A stretch of DNA of 64,000 nucleotides. It comes from Enterobacter cloacae. GTDB taxonomy: Bacteria > Pseudomonadota > Gammaproteobacteria > Enterobacterales > Enterobacteriaceae. How positions within the stretch are numbered: position 1 is the stretch's first letter; every line of letters starts with the position of its first letter. This document shows, piece after piece, positions 60,822 to 64,000 of this stretch. The notes under the pieces were generated by a model, which saw nothing but the letters and a program-made list of their open reading frames with translations, ran no database searches and was not told where the DNA came from. The position numbers and the translations under genes are program-made. The stretch is taken from positions 1,550,001-1,614,000 of the forward strand of contig NZ_CP056117.1 in the NCBI RefSeq assembly GCF_013375935.1, given 5' to 3'.

Positions 60822-63155
60822 ATGAAGCAAATTCGAATGCTGGCCCAGTACTACGTAGACCTGATGATGAAGCTCGGGCTGGTGCGTTTTTCCATGCTGC
60901 TGGCGCTGGCGCTGGTGGTTCTGGCGATAGTGGTACAGATGGCCGTGACCATGGTCCTGCATGGTCAGGTCGAGAGTATCGACGTGATCCGTTCCATCTT
61001 CTTTGGCCTGCTGATCACGCCCTGGGCGGTCTACTTCCTCTCCGTGGTGGTCGAGCAACTGGAAGAATCCCGACAGCGCCTGTCGAGGCTGGTGGAAAAG
61101 CTGGAGGAGATGCGCGAGCGCGATCTCAAGCTCAACGTCCAGCTCAAGGACAATATTGCCCAGCTGAATCAGGAAATCTCAGATCGTGAGAAGGCCGAAG
61201 CCGAGCGTCAGGCCACGCTGGAGCAGCTCAAAATTGAGATGAAAGAGCGCGAAGTCACGCAGATCCAGCTTGAACAGCAGTCCTCTTTCCTGTGCTCGTT
61301 CCTGGATGCCTCTCCGGATCTCGTTTTCTATCGTAATGAAGATAAAGAGTTCTCCGGCTGTAACCGGGCTATGGAACTGTTGACCGGAAAAAGCGAAAAG
61401 CAGCTGATCCACCTGAAGCCTCAGGACGTCTATTCCGAAGAGGCGGCGGCAAAAGTGATGGAGACGGATGAAAAGGTGTTCCGTCATAACGTCTCGCTGA
61501 CCTACGAGCAGTGGCTGGATTATCCCGATGGACGCAAGGCCTGCTTTGAGATCCGCAAAGTGCCTTATTGCGACCGCGTCGGCAAGCGTCATGGCCTGAT
61601 GGGCTTTGGCCGCGATATCACCGAGCGTAAGCGCTACCAGGACGCGCTGGAGCGCGCCAGCCGTGACAAGACCACCTTCATCTCTACCATCAGCCACGAG
61701 CTGCGCACGCCGCTTAACGGCATTGTGGGGCTGAGCCGGATCCTGCTGGATACCGATCTGACCAGCGAGCAGGAAAAATACCTCAAAACGATCCACGTTT
61801 CAGCGGTTACGCTGGGGAATATCTTCAATGATATTATCGACATGGATAAGATGGAGCGCCGTAAAGTTCAGCTCGATAACCAGCCTGTTGATTTTACCGG
61901 CTTCCTCGCGGATCTGGAGAACCTGTCAGGTTTGCAGGCTCAGCAAAAAGGGCTGAGCTTCGTGATGGAGCCGACGCTGCCGCTGCCGCATAAGGTGGTG
62001 ACGGACGGCACGCGTCTGCGTCAGATCCTGTGGAACCTCATCAGTAACGCCGTGAAGTTTACCCAGAAGGGGCAGGTTGCGGTGCGCATTCGCTACGACG
62101 AAGGGGACATGCTGCACTTTGAAGTTGAGGATTCGGGTATCGGCATTCCTCAGGAGGAGCAGGATAAGATCTTCGCCATGTACTATCAGGTCAAAGACAG
62201 CCACGGCGGTAAGCCGGCAACGGGCACGGGTATTGGCCTGGCGGTATCGAAACGGCTGGCGAAAAGTATGGGCGGGGATATCACCGTTGCCAGCCAGCCG
62301 GGTAAAGGCTCAACCTTTACGCTTACCATGCACGCGCCTGCCGTAGCTGAAGAGGTGGAAGATACCTTTGAGAACGACGATATGCCGCTGCCAGCCCTGC
62401 ACGTTCTGCTGGTGGAAGATATTGAGCTGAACGTTATCGTCGCGCGGTCGGTGCTGGAAAAACTCGGCAACAGCGTGGATGTGGCGATGACCGGCAAAGC
62501 CGCGCTGGAGATGTTCACGCCGGGCGAGTACGACCTGGTGCTGCTCGATATTCAGCTACCGGACATGACCGGGCTGGATATCTCCCGTGAGCTGACGCGC
62601 AAATATGCCCCTGACGAGCTGCCGCCGCTGGTGGCGCTGACCGCGAACGTGCTGAAAGATAAAAAAGAGTACCTCGATGCCGGCATGGACGATGTGCTCA
62701 GCAAGCCGCTGGCGGTACCTGCCCTGACGGCGATGATCAAGAAGTTCTGGGATACCTGTGATGAAGAGGAGAGCACCATGACGTCAGTTGACAGCGCCAA
62801 AGCCCAAACGATACTGGATACCGCCATGCTGGAGCAGTATATCGATCTGGTGGGACCAAAACTGATCACCGATGGCCTTGCCGTGTTCGAGAAAATGATG
62901 CCGGGCTATCTGAACGTACTGGAGTCAAACCTGACGGCGCGTGACCAGAAGGGCATCGTAGAAGAGGGGCATAAAATCAAAGGCGCCGCCGGTTCCGTCG
63001 GGTTACGCCATCTCCAGCAGCTGGGCCAGCAGATCCAGTCGCCTGATTTACCTGCCTGGGAAGATAACGTCGGTGATTGGGTTGAGGAGATGAAGCAGGA
63101 GTGGCAAAACGATGTGGCGGTGCTGAAAGCCTGGGTCGAGTCCAGAAAAAAATGA
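60822..63155 (+). CDS. arcB: Aerobic respiration control hybrid sensor kinase ArcB
   Basis: ArcB senses the redox state of the quinone pool and phosphorylates ArcA when oxygen is low. The 777-residue protein has two transmembrane helices (about 22-41 and 58-77), a leucine-zipper coiled-coil (about 78-150), a PAS domain (about 153-270), the kinase core with His292, a receiver with Asp576 and an Hpt domain with His717; all three phospho-residues are at E. coli positions. The redox cysteines C180 and C241 are kept, and two more are present, C158 and C250, which I recall as Arg and Tyr in E. coli. I start at 60822 (MKQIRMLAQYY, AAGGGA upstream). Confidence 0.98.
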   Translation: MKQIRMLAQYYVDLMMKLGLVRFSMLLALALVVLAIVVQMAVTMVLHGQVESIDVIRSIFFGLLITPWAVYFLSVVVEQLEESRQRLSRLVEKLEEMRERDLKLNVQLKDNIAQLNQEISDREKAEAERQATLEQLKIEMKEREVTQIQLEQQSSFLCSFLDASPDLVFYRNEDKEFSGCNRAMELLTGKSEKQLIHLKPQDVYSEEAAAKVMETDEKVFRHNVSLTYEQWLDYPDGRKACFEIRKVPYCDRVGKRHGLMGFGRDITERKRYQDALERASRDKTTFISTISHELRTPLNGIVGLSRILLDTDLTSEQEKYLKTIHVSAVTLGNIFNDIIDMDKMERRKVQLDNQPVDFTGFLADLENLSGLQAQQKGLSFVMEPTLPLPHKVVTDGTRLRQILWNLISNAVKFTQKGQVAVRIRYDEGDMLHFEVEDSGIGIPQEEQDKIFAMYYQVKDSHGGKPATGTGIGLAVSKRLAKSMGGDITVASQPGKGSTFTLTMHAPAVAEEVEDTFENDDMPLPALHVLLVEDIELNVIVARSVLEKLGNSVDVAMTGKAALEMFTPGEYDLVLLDIQLPDMTGLDISRELTRKYAPDELPPLVALTANVLKDKKEYLDAGMDDVLSKPLAVPALTAMIKKFWDTCDEEESTMTSVDSAKAQTILDTAMLEQYIDLVGPKLITDGLAVFEKMMPGYLNVLESNLTARDQKGIVEEGHKIKGAAGSVGLRHLQQLGQQIQSPDLPAWEDNVGDWVEEMKQEWQNDVAVLKAWVESRKK

Positions 63156-63268
63156 CCCCGGCTATACCGGGGTGCGCGAATACTGCGCCAACACCAGGGA
63201 AATCGTGGCTGCGCCTGATTTTTATGGGTGGTTTTCGCATGGGCGCCGCCTGAAATTTGAGGCCGCAC
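63146..63268 (-). ncRNA. arcZ: Hfq-dependent small RNA ArcZ
   Basis: ArcZ is an Hfq-binding sRNA that activates rpoS translation and represses flhD and other genes; ArcA represses it, forming a loop with ArcB. The minus strand between arcB and elbB starts GTGCGGCC (63268 downward), carries the conserved seed region GATTTCCCTGGTGTTGGCGC (about 63205-63186) and ends with the terminator ACCCCGGTATAGCCGGGGT plus TTTTTTT. Total about 123 nt, near the E. coli size. A -10-like TATCTT lies at 63280-63275, 6 bp before the start. The terminator T run overlaps the last codons and stop of arcB on the other strand. Confidence 0.9.
63156..63174. terminator. Shared terminator stem of arcB and arcZ
   Basis: The stem ACCCCGG / CCGGGGT (63156-63173) is the 3' end of ArcZ, with its T run on the minus strand. 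On the plus strand it forms a hairpin immediately after the arcB stop codon but without a T run, so it may only stabilise the arcB message. Confidence 0.7.
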
Positions 63269-63387
63269 GCAGATAAGATAGCAAATCTTAAACAGTTTGT
63301 TACATGAATCAGTGAAATGTGTGAAGCATAGCGTTTTAATCAGAATTTTTAATGTGCTTCAGCGGGTTGCATAGAAGGATCGACAGA
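63269..63387. promoter_or_regulatory. arcZ-elbB divergent promoter region
   Basis: The 119-bp gap between the divergent arcZ and elbB genes holds the arcZ promoter (minus-strand -10 TATCTT at 63280-63275, weak -35 GTAACA at 63303-63298) and the elbB start signals (AGAAGGA at 63373-63379). It is AT-rich, as expected for an ArcA-controlled promoter, but I could not fix an ArcA site. Confidence 0.45.
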
Positions 63388-64000
63388 ATGAAAAAGATTG
63401 GTGTCGTGCTGAGCGGATGTGGTGTTTACGACGGGTCAGAGATACATGAGGCCGTATTAACGCTGCTGGCCTTATCCCGTCGGGAGGCTGACGTGATCTG
63501 CTTCGCGCCGGATAAAGCTCAGGCAGACGTGATTAATCATCTTACCGGCGAGCCGATGGCCGAAAGCCGTAACGTGCTGGTTGAAGCAGCGCGTATTGTG
63601 CGCGGCGACGTTCATCCGCTGGCGCAGGCCGATGCCGCTGAACTCGATGCCCTCATCGTGCCGGGCGGCTTTGGCGCGGCAAAAAACCTGAGCACCTTTG
63701 CAGCGGAGGGCGCGGCCTGTCAGGTCGATCCCGATCTGCAAGCGCTTTCGCAGGCGATGCATGCGGCAGGTAAGCCGCAGGGCTTTATCTGCATCGCCCC
63801 GGCCATGCTGCCGAAAATTTTTGATTTCCCGCTGCGGCTGACGATCGGAACCGACATCGATACCGCTGAGGTTATCGAGGATATGGGCGGTGAACACGTG
63901 CCTTGCCCGGTAGACGACATCGTGGTGGATGAGGATAACAAAATCATCACCACGCCGGCGTATATGCTGGCGCAAACCATCGCCGAGGCTGCCACGGGCA
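63388..64000 (+). CDS. elbB: DJ-1/PfpI-family glyoxalase ElbB, 3' end cut by window edge
   Basis: ElbB is a cytoplasmic protein of the DJ-1/PfpI (glyoxalase III-like) superfamily, earlier called an isoprenoid biosynthesis protein with amidotransferase-like domain. The open frame begins MKKIGVVLSGCGVYDGSEIHE at 63388 and runs off the right edge after 204 codons of about 217. Conserved are the acidic EIHEAVL, VPGGFGAAKNLS, the nucleophile-elbow region FICIAPAMLPK and the C-terminal AYMLAQTIAEAATG. It is downstream of arcB/arcZ as in E. coli. Confidence 0.93.
   Translation, partial: MKKIGVVLSGCGVYDGSEIHEAVLTLLALSRREADVICFAPDKAQADVINHLTGEPMAESRNVLVEAARIVRGDVHPLAQADAAELDALIVPGGFGAAKNLSTFAAEGAACQVDPDLQALSQAMHAAGKPQGFICIAPAMLPKIFDFPLRLTIGTDIDTAEVIEDMGGEHVPCPVDDIVVDEDNKIITTPAYMLAQTIAEAATG

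Overview
The window is a chromosomal stretch of an Enterobacteriaceae genome that looks most like Enterobacter or a close relative. Nearly every protein reads as a near-identical relative of an E. coli K-12 protein, the GC content is moderately high, and the gene order from prmA to sspB follows the E. coli 72-73 min region. I see no tRNA, rRNA, insertion sequence, phage gene or CRISPR array. Statements about E. coli gene order and sequence come from memory and not from an alignment run here.

Layout. 1-7.6 kb (minus strand): prmA (cut by the window edge), panF-yhdT, accC-accB-aroQ (pantothenate uptake, biotin carboxylase/BCCP, shikimate pathway), then msrQ-msrP (periplasmic methionine sulfoxide repair) and acuI. 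7.8-20.1 kb (plus): csrD, the cell-shape genes mreBCD, then yhdE-rng-yhdP-tldD. 20.2-26.3 kb: aaeR divergent from aaeXAB (aromatic acid efflux), an extra GabD-like aldehyde dehydrogenase, and yhcO. 26.3-31.9 kb: yhcN, argR, mdh, degS, degQ, zapG. 32.1-35.8 kb: zapE, rplM-rpsI, sspA-sspB.

Two regions depart from the E. coli plan. Between sspB and gltD, where E. coli has the nan genes and the yhc fimbrial genes, there is only a compact four-gene chaperone-usher cluster behind a 400-bp AT-rich region. Between yhcC and arcB, which are adjacent in E. coli, lies a 12.5-kb block: yjgR, a fused dihydroxyacetone kinase (dhaKL), ahr, yjgM, valS, holC, pepA, lptF, lptG. Its order is a circular permutation of the E. 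coli 96-min order, with dhaKL where E. coli has the idn genes. The window ends with arcB, the antisense-side sRNA gene arcZ (recognised by its conserved core and terminator) and elbB (cut by the edge).

Most notable observations: (1) sspB carries a run of seven G near its 3' end; with six G it would encode the conserved ClpX-docking tail ending in LRVVK, but as written the tail is replaced. (2) The permuted valS-lptG block. (3) ArcB has two extra cysteines in its PAS domain, close to the redox cysteines C180 and C241. (4) A terminator-ended AT-rich stretch between argR and yhcN could encode a small RNA. (5) A dispersed palindromic repeat occurs three times. (6) A long dyad lies between aroQ and msrQ. 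I did not find a clearly new multi-gene system; the fimbrial cluster with its unassigned fourth gene is the nearest candidate.
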